64,000 nt of DNA. Origin: Verpa conica. Taxonomy: Eukaryota > Ascomycota > Pezizomycetes > Pezizales > Morchellaceae. The translations under genes were made by a program, and so were the position numbers. The stretch lies in the NCBI GenBank assembly GCA_033030425.1, contig JAUFSD010000004.1, positions 186,001 through 250,000 of the forward strand, given 5' to 3'. Positions 1-9,399 of this stretch are shown in pieces. Position 1 is the stretch's first letter. Each line of letters begins with the position of its first letter. The notes below the pieces were generated by a model, which saw only the letters and a program-made list of their open reading frames with translations, was not told the origin of the DNA and ran no database searches.

Positions 1-2378
1 TTGCCAGAACCAGCTGAACAAGGTAGATTTTATTGTAATGAGAGACTGAAAGAGAAGGTAAGAGTTACAGTGGAGTAGTGAGCGCTGCTGAAGAGAAGAA
101 ATCAGTGGAGAGCCACTCTTATTTATATACTTATCGCTGAGGAATTCGCCCAATAGTAAATTTTGCTATACGATAAATCTAATTGTAGAATATTCGATAT
201 CAGCTGTTACCGTAGGAAACGATCGATAGAAAATAGAGATACGGTGGGATACATGCAGCTAGGGGTACCTTGACAAAGCCGATGAAAAATAATAAGATAC
301 ACTCAGAAGCTCTTAGCTAAGATACACACCACTATGGCGACTTTCTTTAGAGGTATAAATCATTATTTATTATCAGGGGGCATAGATAACCGCCCGCTCA
401 TGAGAACCAGGAACCCCGCATTAACATAATACCTCCCCCCCCCAGTATATAAATTAATAGCAAAAAGATTAATACTCAGTTCTCTCTACATTTCAGTCTC
501 CAGTTCTTATTAATTGTTGGTGTAATACCTATTTGGGGTTGGAATTTGGTATGGCTGTCATTGGCAGACGGTTATTTTTATCCCCAACAATAGCTATTAT
601 ACGGTAATAAATTTAATGGTATGTTGAGGGAGAATGCACAGCCCACATATATTGTGAGATCACAACATGTAGTCGGAAACATTCTCCACTCTTCTAAAGT
701 ACTAATACACAGTAAAATTATTGCTACTTCATGTATCTATATTGCTTATTATAATAGTTATAGGTTTTCTTTATCCTATTGTGTGTTTGCGCTATGCTAT
801 ATCAGCCGGTATACCGCCGCGGCTAAATTATAAAGAATAAGCATTATTATAACCCCTGGTTCCTCTCCGGTGGCAATTATTACAAAGGTTAATTAACCAG
901 CAGTTTATGTAATGTAGGTGCATTTGAGATATGCTGACGAAACTGCCATTTGGACAATAATCCCCTCCATAACCTTTGTTACACAATTATCAAGGATTTT
1001 ATTTAGTATTCCAAGGTGGGCTTAGCAGTATCTTGTAGTCCGGTAAAATTTGCCCCTCTTTATCATGGCAGTAGAACCCTTCTAGAGGACAGGGAGAAGC
1101 ATTTGCCGAAGTATGGGGTAAGATGCATTGGTAACCGCAGTATATGCACTTATACTACGTCACGTGTCGCCCGCATGCCCACATAACGCTCAAATTTGCC
1201 GCCCAGAATTAAGCCCTAGGCTATATTCTCCAAAAAAAGAAGTATTCACTTTAAGTATAAGATATAACAAATAAATATAAATGCTATTGTAATGGTCTTA
1301 TTATAAAAATTCATATTCGCATATATAATCACAAGCAGCGTATTTTAGGGAACCTTCCGCACGTAGATCTTTACGAATTATCCTACGACAGTTGAATACT
1401 AGGATCTATAAAACTGGGAAATTACTACTACGTCAATGATAGCATCTTCTACTTCTCCTAGCCAATTAAACAAACGTTGACCAGAGTGTTTGGCCGATAT
1501 TCCACCCTACAGAGATAAAGACCACGCATGGCACCCAAATCCGGGTACTTTGCAGCATACTAAGCAACGAGGATGGCTATATATAGAAGTCGAAATGTTT
1601 AAACATAAAGAATTAAGTATATTGCAAGCCTTGAAGATTTTTTCTTCTTTGTGCTTTTTGGGTTGGGGATTACAGGTATGGTTGCAATCCCGATTCGATG
1701 ACTCAATTACGCCCCACGTAACCTAGCCAGACCTATTTTGAAAGCACTTTTCCCAGCTCCGTCCATCCCTATCTTTCCATTTTGTATTCAAGTTCCTCTT
1801 GGAGAGTATTATTTACCACTAAACTCGCTATTAGCTCCCCTTTACATTACAGTAGCGCTGATGAGTAGATATTTCTTACCTCTATAACAGCTGGGTTTTG
1901 AACTCACTACACCCACCCCTAAATATAAGGCTCGTTAGCTATACTTGACTGATAATAGTGTTAATTGAGCCCTTTATCGTCATACCTATCTCCCCGAACT
2001 CCTGGAGACCCCGGGTTTCAGTAACTAGGCGTGTTGTGTTTGATGATATATGCTCTTGTTCTGGACCGAAATCATTTTTCCTCTATGACCCAGTTGAAAC
2101 GAATATGGGCTTCAGAATATTGAGACGATAAATAGCCACCTATATCGGCATATTTTTCAGTGGAAGCTGCTACCTCCATGCTAGCACTGGAAGGAAGGGA
2201 GATTAACAGATATTGTTCAATGTAGAGCTCTTGATCCCCCGCTGTCACTTCCTTGACTGTAGTAGCTCTTCCTCCCCTTAATGTCCTTCCTCTTTTTCCC
2301 CTGCGCTATTCCCTGAGCTGCCACCCCTAGCTCTATTCTCCCCCCTGCTAGCACTTTTTCTTCAACCGTCCTTTCTGT
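1..2378. other. AT-rich intergenic DNA, no gene seen
   Basis: All open frames here are short (under 80 codons), AT-rich and lack family-like sequence or convincing splice pairs. The stretch contains many TATA-like and TAATA tracts. I see no RNA gene or complete repeat unit. Confidence 0.6.
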
Positions 2379-3007
2379 TTATTTTGGAACACTGACTCTG
2401 ACTGTTCCAAATCGTTCGCAGAAACTCGTAATATCTTGCTCTGTTATTGATCTGCTAGCAAAGCTGGATATTACCGACGAGCGGCAAAGCATATACTTCT
2501 GAGACTTTTTGGAGCGGTAAATAATACTATCGTCATGTTGGCTCCTGGTCAGATCGCTGAAACTTCGCTTCCCCAGAACCGAGTGTACTTCTTCGGCTTT
2601 TGGTAAGGGTAGAAGGGTATTATTGCCGGCAGCAATAATATATTTTCCGGCATCAACCCTCCTAGTGCTACTTCCTAGCGACGAGATAGCATCTAGCGAA
2701 TATTTGGCTCTTTGCTTAACGGCCTTTCTCTCACGGAAGCGATGGGGAATTTTGGAGGACTCCCTCATTATCCTTATCTGCTCTTTTGCCGTTATATATG
2801 GCTTTATAACCCCGGTAGTACGCTTCTCGTGTACGTTAAGCGGTACTCTTCCCTTCTGGCCGAGAGACAGATTCTCGAATTTTCTGAGGGCAATACGTTC
2901 CGCCAACGCTCTGAAAGCCTATGATACTGTTAGGGTGGTAATGGCATGCATCGGGGAGTACTCACGGGGAGATTATTGCGAGCATCTCTTGTCTGTTTGA
3001 GCTTCAT
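2379..3007 (-). CDS. Hypothetical basic protein, two exons (about 193 aa)
   Basis: I do not recognise this protein. Exon 1 is 3007-2966 (14 codons from an ATG). The intron is 2965-2919 (47 bp), with a GTGAGT donor, a CCTAAC branch-like site and a TAG acceptor. Exon 2 is 2918-2379. The join is phase 0 and removes the only stop separating the two parts; without it exon 2 has no ATG start. The protein is rich in Arg, Lys and Ser (RFRERKAVKQRAK near the middle), with no signal peptide or membrane segment. That suggests a nuclear or nucleic-acid-associated protein, but this is inference. It lies alone in AT-rich DNA and could be an orphan gene or a remnant of a mobile element. Confidence 0.5.
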
Positions 3008-4263
3008 AGATAATAGTTGCGTGTATTTGAGAGAAGGGAGCATGGTTGTTTAATTCGGTAGTGAGGCTTGTTTACGCCGGCTGTTATGTGATTTTGTATC
3101 AAGAGAGACCACCACAAGGGGTTAGTTGGAGTCAATAATGGCTCCTCTGAAGCAGATACTAGCGTTTGCGAATAGTTTAGGGAGATATAAAGGAGGGGCG
3201 CTGAAAGATCTCGAGCGATAGCATAATATATGGTTTATTTCAGGGCAGGCATGGTGAGGCTGGGGACTGCGGTTGACGTGAGCCTTGAAGATGGTTACAT
3301 TAGGTTTTTCTTTGTGCGCAGTGGTGTTTGACTAATTTCTACAGCCCCCTCCCCATGCCGAACTATTTCATGTTGTCACCTAAAACTAAAGAAAAAGCTC
3401 TAGAGTAATCTGAATGCAAGTAGAGAATTTTACTGATACTAGAGAATATACAAGTCGTGAAATCCTAGCCATCGAGATGACAGGGGCCACGCTTGTTCCC
3501 ATCATCTCGTGGCTGCTGCGCAGCACTATGTGATAGGAGCTTGGCACGAGATTACTGAGTAGTTAGATATCCACGTATTATAAGCAGGAATACCCACATA
3601 TATCAAACATTCCAACGCACCTTCATTGTATCTGCTAGGCTTATAGCCCATAGATATTAATCTCCAGCTAGGCTACAGTGTCCCCCTGGTCCTAGGCAGG
3701 GGTTTTTTTAGAGATACCACACCAAAGCCCAACCCTGAGCACCAAAACAAGGTACGAAAGACACCAGCCCAACGATTTAGACTGTGTAGTGTGAGTATCT
3801 ATAAGGCTAGATTACAGTAGTAAGAGCTGAATGGCAAACTTGATGGTGTCAGGTCATCGCATCACGTGACTCACCTAGGCTCCGTTAACCTTAACCCATA
3901 TGGGTGTATTTTATAACTGGGTGCGCAAATACTACTCATCCACGAGATCTTATTATATTCCTCGTCTTTTTTCACCAAGACACAACTTTAGATATTTTAA
4001 CCAAGTTTCATTATACTAGCTGCGAGTCTTATATATGACTTTCCGAACCTTTCGCTACTATTAGTACATACTAAATTATGATACTATAGATGACAGATAC
4101 ATGTAACAAATAACTTTATAGGTTAGGACCTAGGCTAATCCAAGTCTACTTATATCACTAGATGATATAACACATATGTATCTAAGACTACGTATTACGA
4201 ACAATATACCGGCCCCCAGAAATTCATTATCATATACAATATACTATACAAGCATCATCTACT
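3008..4263. other. Intergenic DNA with a hairpin near 3473-3509
   Basis: No gene seen. An 8-bp perfect stem (3473-3480 with 3502-3509) and an adjacent palindrome (3515-3524) are the only clear structures. Confidence 0.5.
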
Positions 4264-4869
4264 TCACATGAAGGTGTGCAAATAGTCGCCGATAAAGCCC
4301 TTGCAGTAGTTGGCTACAGAGTCAGCCTGGGAATTAGTGATGAACTGCTCCAACCACTCGGCCGTTTTACCCTGAGTAGCCGTTTCAATGAACCTATGCT
4401 AGATTGATGTTAGTATACTTGAAAAAAAATAGAAGAGAGGGGTAAAAACCTGAAACAGCTTTCTATCCATGTCATGGTAGACAACGAAGCGGTCCTTGCC
4501 ACTCCCATCTTTCTGCCCGTACTGGAACCTGCCGTCAATCTTGACGTCGAAACAAACGTCTATCATAGCGTTAACCATAATGCTTATGGATAGGGAAATT
4601 GATTAAGTTGGATTTTCCTTACCAAGATTGGCTTCCTGGGATATTTTAGACACATGTCCGGTGCCGATTTTCTTATAATTATACCAGTTATCTTGGACGA
4701 AAAGAAGGACATTGCCTCCTCGAGAAAGGTTCTCGGCGTGAACGGCGTAGTAAGTCCCAGCCCGATCACACATATTCTGGCTCCAGTGGATATTATGGGC
4801 GTCTTTCTCGCTATCCTCACTATAGGCAGGGGTTCTGATGATGTCGCCAACAAAAGGAGTAGTGGCCAT
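4264..4869 (-). CDS. Orphan hypothetical protein, three exons (163 aa)
   Basis: I do not recognise this family. Exon 1 is 4869-4623 (ATG at 4869), exon 2 is 4559-4450 and exon 3 is 4398-4264. Intron 1 has a GTAAGG donor and a TAG acceptor after a TTAAC branch-like site; intron 2 ends in CTAG after an ACATCAAT stretch. Phases (1 then 0) agree and give one uninterrupted frame of 164 codons including the stop. The protein begins MATTPFVGDII, has a Trp/Tyr-rich block around residue 60 (NWYNYKK) and a mixed charged C-terminus ending LHTFM. There is no signal peptide or transmembrane helix, so it is probably cytosolic. The splice consistency makes a real gene likely; function is unknown. Confidence 0.6.
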
Positions 4870-5571
4870 TTTATGTGTTCTCTGGGAAGTGATTCAAAAA
4901 AATGTATAAACTAAAAGATTCCTGTCAATTTTCGGGTATATGGATTGTTGAAGATGTATAGGCGGGAAGAGGGGATATTATAAGAATTCTTTGAGGGTTA
5001 TGCCCTTAAATTGACCGCCCTAGGCCTTGTGAGTGCCAAAATCAAGCTGAGCGATTGTGTACTCTAAAGAAGTTAACCGCTGAAACATGCGCGGTGTATA
5101 GAACGTACTACCAGATGAGACATTTGCTAAATCAATACGGTAAGTGTATGTGGCTTGGCGGAGCATTTGTCGGTTGAAGTGTGTTGCTCTTCTGTTTTCT
5201 GGGGGATTGTTCCGAGAGATGTGGCATACTGGCGAGAGCTAACCCTTATACAAAAGTTTTCAGCCAGCCACAGTACTCATATTTACCCGAAGCGGATTGA
5301 GTCCTCTAAGAATATGTCAGGCCCTGTTGCGCCTCCCACTAAGACTACATATTTAGCTATATAAGCTGATAGATTCGATATTTAAGCCTAGTCCATAGGT
5401 GAGCTTGTACAAACAACCATTTCCCAATCATATACTTACATGACTAGCGGTAAACGCATTACTTAAACAGGGTGTATTGTGGTACGCTATGATCTACAAT
5501 AGGCATAGCGCTAGTAATGAACTGATATTGGAATTTATTTAGCTTAATAGCAGGCTCTATTAAGGCCTTTC
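4870..5571. other. Intergenic DNA, no gene seen
   Basis: Only short frames without support are present. The sequence just above 4869 is the presumed promoter side of the orphan gene on the minus strand. Confidence 0.5.
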
Positions 5572-5751
5572 CTAGAGCGACCTTCTTTCTAGCGGCTTTC
5601 TCCCCAAAGAAACCCACTGTTCCTTAAATCTGCTGTTGAGAAAGAATTTCCTAGCAACGACATTAGCGGCCCTGCTGCTAGCCGCAAGTGTGCTGGCGTG
5701 AAAGTTTTCATACGTCTCGAGAATCTCAAGTAGTATAGGAGGTTGTGTCAT
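5572..5751 (-). pseudogene. Possible coding remnant or lone exon (about 60 codons)
   Basis: On the minus strand an open frame runs from an ATG at 5751 to a stop at 5572 and extends open upstream to about 5810. The translation has an amino-acid mix typical of coding DNA, including LLEILETYENFHASTLAASS and an ANVVARKFF segment, predicted amphipathic helix. I found no matching exon on either side. It may be a relic, or one exon of a gene whose other exons I could not place. Confidence 0.25.
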
Positions 5752-6057
5752 GTAGAGGATATTCTTAAAGTCCGTGTCAGATATGTATGAGCACCGTAGT
5801 GATAGGACTAGGATTTAGCGGAATAGTAGAAAAAGCCTTTCTCATGCTGTTTTTCGAGGTGTATACCTTTCAGGCACCGTTTTCAAAGTATGTCACCAAA
5901 ACCTTAGGCTTTCATCTCTTGGTTTAATTGAAAAGGTATAATTAATTCTAACTATGCTTGATTGGAGTGAGGTGGATGTTAAGGGGGGCTGATACTTACT
6001 GTAAAGAGTATTCGCCCAGCTCTTTATGGGCGTCCTCAAACTGCAAGAGTTATAGCT

Positions 6058-6160
6058 GGCCCCCATAGCTCAATGGTCTGGGTGTTGGCTAATTTTCGGC
6101 GGCGGACCTGATCTTCGGAGGATGGTTGCCCGTTCGAACCCCCGCTCGTGCTCCGGGGGG
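6058..6160 (+). repeat. tRNA-like segment with Pol III A and B boxes (possible SINE head or pseudo-tRNA)
   Basis: TAGCTCAATGG at 6066-6076 matches the A-box consensus and GTTCGAACCC at 6132-6141 matches the B box. A C-run at the 5' side (6059-6064) and a G-run near 6155-6160 could form an acceptor-like stem. The T-arm stem bases do not pair properly (GCCCG opposite CCCCG) and A-to-B spacing is long, so this is not a normal functional tRNA. A tRNA-derived short interspersed element or a decayed tRNA with an intron fits best. Confidence 0.4.
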
Positions 6161-6570
6161 ACGATGGCAGCAAAACAACAATAATAAATCAACAAAGATC
6201 CCATCGTTTTGTAATTTGCCTGGATAAAACCTCCAATGAGGTTCATATAGCTGTAGGGTACTTTAAACGAGATAAAATAGTAAGCATCAGACAGCAGTAT
6301 CCCATAAGCTGGTAAAGCTGCCCCCCTAGTGGGGGCAAACATTGCAATATTCTCTATTGCCTAGCTCTATTTGACAAAGCTACTATTCTGTGTTGAGCCG
6401 CCGCCACTTTTGGGGGGCGTCATTAACAGCTTATCGGATAGAGTGGCTTTTCTAGTGTTAGTGGCACCTATAATTGACGCCACAACTGACCTCTAAGCCA
6501 CCTGATAAGGTGAGCCACCATCCTCCAATATTTATCCTAGACCCCCGACCTCTTGTTGTAGCAATACACA
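6161..6570. other. Intergenic DNA downstream of the tRNA-like segment
   Basis: No gene seen. It contains a GC-rich palindrome of CCCCC/GGGGG type near 6320-6337 and G/C runs near 6410 that could belong to the same repeat element as the tRNA-like head. The 3' part is the presumed promoter of the gene starting at 6571. Confidence 0.4.
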
Positions 6571-7539
6571 ATGAACATAACCCCGCCTCAATCCCCACAA
6601 CCAACACCCGACTCATTCACCCCTCTACCTACAACTGAATTTAAAACATGGGCCAGGCACCTCTCTGCGATCCTCGATAGCGCTCGCATTGACAGTGTAA
6701 CATCCAATGACCTTACCCAATGTGTTTTCACGCACATCAAGGACCATATCAACCTCCTGGTAGACCCCTGTGATGACACCAGGTATAATCCTCAAGATAT
6801 GATCAGTATCTTGTGTGAGCAGACCGTTGCCTACGCCCGCAAAAACCTAGAAGTACAAGAAAAGATCGTACAGTTGATTCGCGATCTATGGTTGATCGTG
6901 GAAAAACAGCCGTGGTCGATTCTCGAGTATCATCATCACCTTATGCCATGTCTCAGATGGTCCTCGGTGGGTTGGTATTTCCCGAAGGGTACGTATCTGC
7001 CCCCCCCCTCCAAGCTCTCCTTGCTTTCGATTACTGACAAAGACTCACCAGATGGCCCGTGCGAGCCCGGGGCTCCCTGTAATCCACCAAAGAATTTCGA
7101 GGAGCCTCATGAATGCGCTGCCAATGACAGCATACCCAGGAGCGGCACATTTGCTGAAAAGCGCGCGTCATGGATTAACTCCTGCAGGCTCGCATCGTTG
7201 CTACAGCGCGAGGAACTTATTGAGGTCCCCTATATACTTGATATCCCTATTAAGTACGTCTTTGAGGTGGGGGATTGGCCAAATCATTCCCCAGATTCGG
7301 CAATCATGGGGTTTGAGCAGGTTGTTGATGTTATCGGACAGCTGCTATGGGACCGGGGGGGTCAATGGGATCCGGAGGTGAAGGGCAAGGAGGGCGAAGA
7401 GCTAGTAAGTCTGTGGAAAGAGTGGGAAGAGAAGCTGAACTGGGTTATTGGTGATGAGGAGAGAGAGGTAGATGTGAGGGAGTCGGCAAGGAGAACTATG
7501 CTGATAATGAAGGATATCAGGGAGAAGAATGAAGCATAG
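6571..7539 (+). CDS. Hypothetical protein, DUF3632-like layout, with a probable in-frame intron
   Basis: The ATG at 6571 (context CACAATGAAC) opens a frame of 322 codons. A strong GTACGT donor at 6989 and a CACCAG acceptor ending at 7051, with a CTGAC branch-like site, define a 63-bp intron. Its length is a multiple of three and it carries no stop, so both spliced (301 aa) and unspliced (322 aa) forms are readable. The removed part is Pro/Ser/Leu-rich low-complexity sequence, which supports it being an intron. The layout (helical N-terminal half with WxxxxxQPWS, then a W-I-N-S-C-R-L-A helix and a Glu-rich C-terminal helix) reminds me of fungal DUF3632 proteins, whose function is unknown. No signal peptide or membrane segment is seen. 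Confidence 0.7.
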   Translation: MNITPPQSPQPTPDSFTPLPTTEFKTWARHLSAILDSARIDSVTSNDLTQCVFTHIKDHINLLVDPCDDTRYNPQDMISILCEQTVAYARKNLEVQEKIVQLIRDLWLIVEKQPWSILEYHHHLMPCLRWSSVGWYFPKGTYLPPPSKLSLLSITDKDSPDGPCEPGAPCNPPKNFEEPHECAANDSIPRSGTFAEKRASWINSCRLASLLQREELIEVPYILDIPIKYVFEVGDWPNHSPDSAIMGFEQVVDVIGQLLWDRGGQWDPEVKGKEGEELVSLWKEWEEKLNWVIGDEEREVDVRESARRTMLIMKDIREKNEA

Positions 7540-7970
7540 TAGCATTTAGTAGCGTTTGTATGGAAGAGTAAATTTGTCAAAATTCAACTCATTACCGATG
7601 GTAAAAGTATGGATCAACATTCTGGAATACAGTATAAAAACCGGACCACCCGCCTGGAATACTATGTTAGTCCACAATAGCCCATTTGAAGGCTAACACA
7701 GATATATCATACGTATCTGCCAGTATTTAGGGTTTAGAGTTATTCGGTAAGCAATGTACCTTACTATCAGATTCTCTGCTGAGGAATCTGCGCCTGAGCT
7801 ATATAGCAAAGCATACGCTAGCATCAGATATACTAACACTTATAATTCAGTTGAAATAGCACGTAAACCCTCTGGAATCTAGCATTTTTGTACTTTAATC
7901 TACTACCAGTGGTAAACAAACCTTTGACCGATTTACGCTTCCATACCGGAGCGCTGTAAGCTTGTAGTAG
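7540..7970. other. Intergenic DNA, no gene seen
   Basis: AT-rich downstream region of the preceding gene. Short partly repeated words (TGGAATAC twice, near 7622 and 7656) are present but no full repeat unit. Confidence 0.45.
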
Positions 7971-8238
7971 ATGTATCCCATACACCGGTGTTGCTGCCCT
8001 TTTTCCGTGGGGGCCAAAACCGCGGGTAAGTCAGTAGTGAGAGGCAATGTCCTACTAATGACTTTAGGTGGAAGATTCAATAAATACAGTGTAAAGATTA
8101 AGTTTATTATATTCTATAGAGTTACTATCTAAGTACAAATTGTGCTCTCTGACTTAGTTGCCACTTAATTCACCTAACCCACGCTTTCTGGCCCCCACAC
8201 AAAAGGGGCAGCATTTTTCACCGGTGTATGGGATACAT
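7971..8238. repeat. Inverted-repeat element (MITE-like), perfect 20-bp ends
   Basis: The 20 bases at 7971-7990 are the exact reverse complement of 8219-8238. Similarity continues inward for about 50 more bases with mismatches and small gaps (7991-8040 against 8170-8218; both contain GGGGGCC and CTGCCC blocks). The 268-bp span codes for nothing. The pattern fits a non-autonomous terminal-inverted-repeat element or a fold-back repeat. I saw no clear target-site duplication. Confidence 0.6.
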
Positions 8239-9033
8239 TAAGCATAGGTAGTCACTCGGTCTTGGCAACTCCATAGTTGATAAAAGAGTAGATGAATGGA
8301 GTATCTTCAGTAGCTTAGCAGAATAGGAGAAACTCTAGAGAAGCGCTTCCATGCCTCCTATATATATAGGACCCTAACTAAATCTCACGATATCCTAAAT
8401 CCTAAGATAAACACTATCTCGAGCCTTTCATAGGCTGACTAATAAAAAGAGACGTCACCTTGATACCTGCGCTATACCTAATTAAGTAGCTATAGCCCAA
8501 CAATAGTTTCAAAACACAGTCTATCCAAAATACAACTTTCCTGACTGTTCAAATCACTGTTCTTCTTAGTCCTATTCTTAAGATAGAGTCTTCTGACCAC
8601 TGCTCTTTTGCGTTCTATTCGCGGTCAATAGTACTCCTACATTAGTCTGAGCGTCCAAAAACAAGATTACTGTTTAGAAACCTTGGAAATCGCCCCCCTA
8701 CAGTCACTTAGATCAGTGACAGCCACGTATTAATACACGGACGGTGTAGTTATCAGTTGAAAAAGAATGGTTATGGGCCTGAGTGTAATGCCAGGTTACG
8801 GTAATGATCCTCTTTTTTACTAACACTTGGTTGATATTTATAGAGACTCGCATACCATCTCTAGGCATAGCTAAGATATATTGATATTGATCACTTTACT
8901 TTTAGAACATCAGAATACCAATTCCTGAATTTCATCTTTCAATTTAATTTCGCACAAAACCCAATTCTATCTCTCAGCCCTAGCTACTACCTACATACAA
9001 CCAAGGATAACACCCATCCCCAAACCCCCACGA
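8239..9033. other. Intergenic DNA, no gene seen
   Basis: AT-rich sequence without convincing open frames or repeats. The part next to 9034 is 3' flank of the secreted-protein gene. Confidence 0.5.
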
Positions 9034-9399
9034 TTACTTACGGGATCTTCCACCCCTTGACTTCTTCACCGGGGCTTTGATGGAAGCCTTCCTTGCGGGA
9101 GCCTTGTTTGCGGGAGCCGCCCTGTTACCAGGCACACTAGCCTTCCTCCCACTGCGCACCGGACTCGGTGGTGGACTCGGTAGGCCACCATCTATACACC
9201 CGCAATGAAATGTACAATCGACCCATTGGTTGTTGCTTAGGCCATTACAGGTGGGAGCTCCCCCGGCTGTGGCACAGCTGCAGTGGCTTAGGCAATTAGA
9301 GAAACCTGCGTCGCAAGAGAGCGCCGCTGTAGCAGATGCGACCGGTGCGACGATTGCAATAACTGCGAAGACGGCTGAGATGGTGTACACGAGACGCAT
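9034..9399 (-). CDS. Small secreted cysteine-rich protein with basic C-terminal tail (121 aa)
   Basis: The ATG at 9399 starts a clear signal peptide (MRLVYTISAVFAVIAIVAPV, cleavage expected near residues 23-26). The mature domain has eight cysteines within about 45 residues, spaced as C-C-CxC-C-C-CxC, enough for four disulfides. It is followed by a Pro/Ser linker and a Lys/Arg/Ala/Pro tail with repeated KAP and RKAS units. Length, secretion and cysteine density are those of fungal small secreted proteins or effector candidates; the basic tail could bind polyanions such as wall polymers or nucleic acid (inference). The last codons, CCC GTA AGT, contain a perfect 5' splice donor, so the annotated stop may lie in an intron and the true C-terminus could be longer. 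Confidence 0.7.
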   Translation of the reverse strand: MRLVYTISAVFAVIAIVAPVASATAALSCDAGFSNCLSHCSCATAGGAPTCNGLSNNQWVDCTFHCGCIDGGLPSPPPSPVRSGRKASVPGNRAAPANKAPARKASIKAPVKKSRGGRSRK

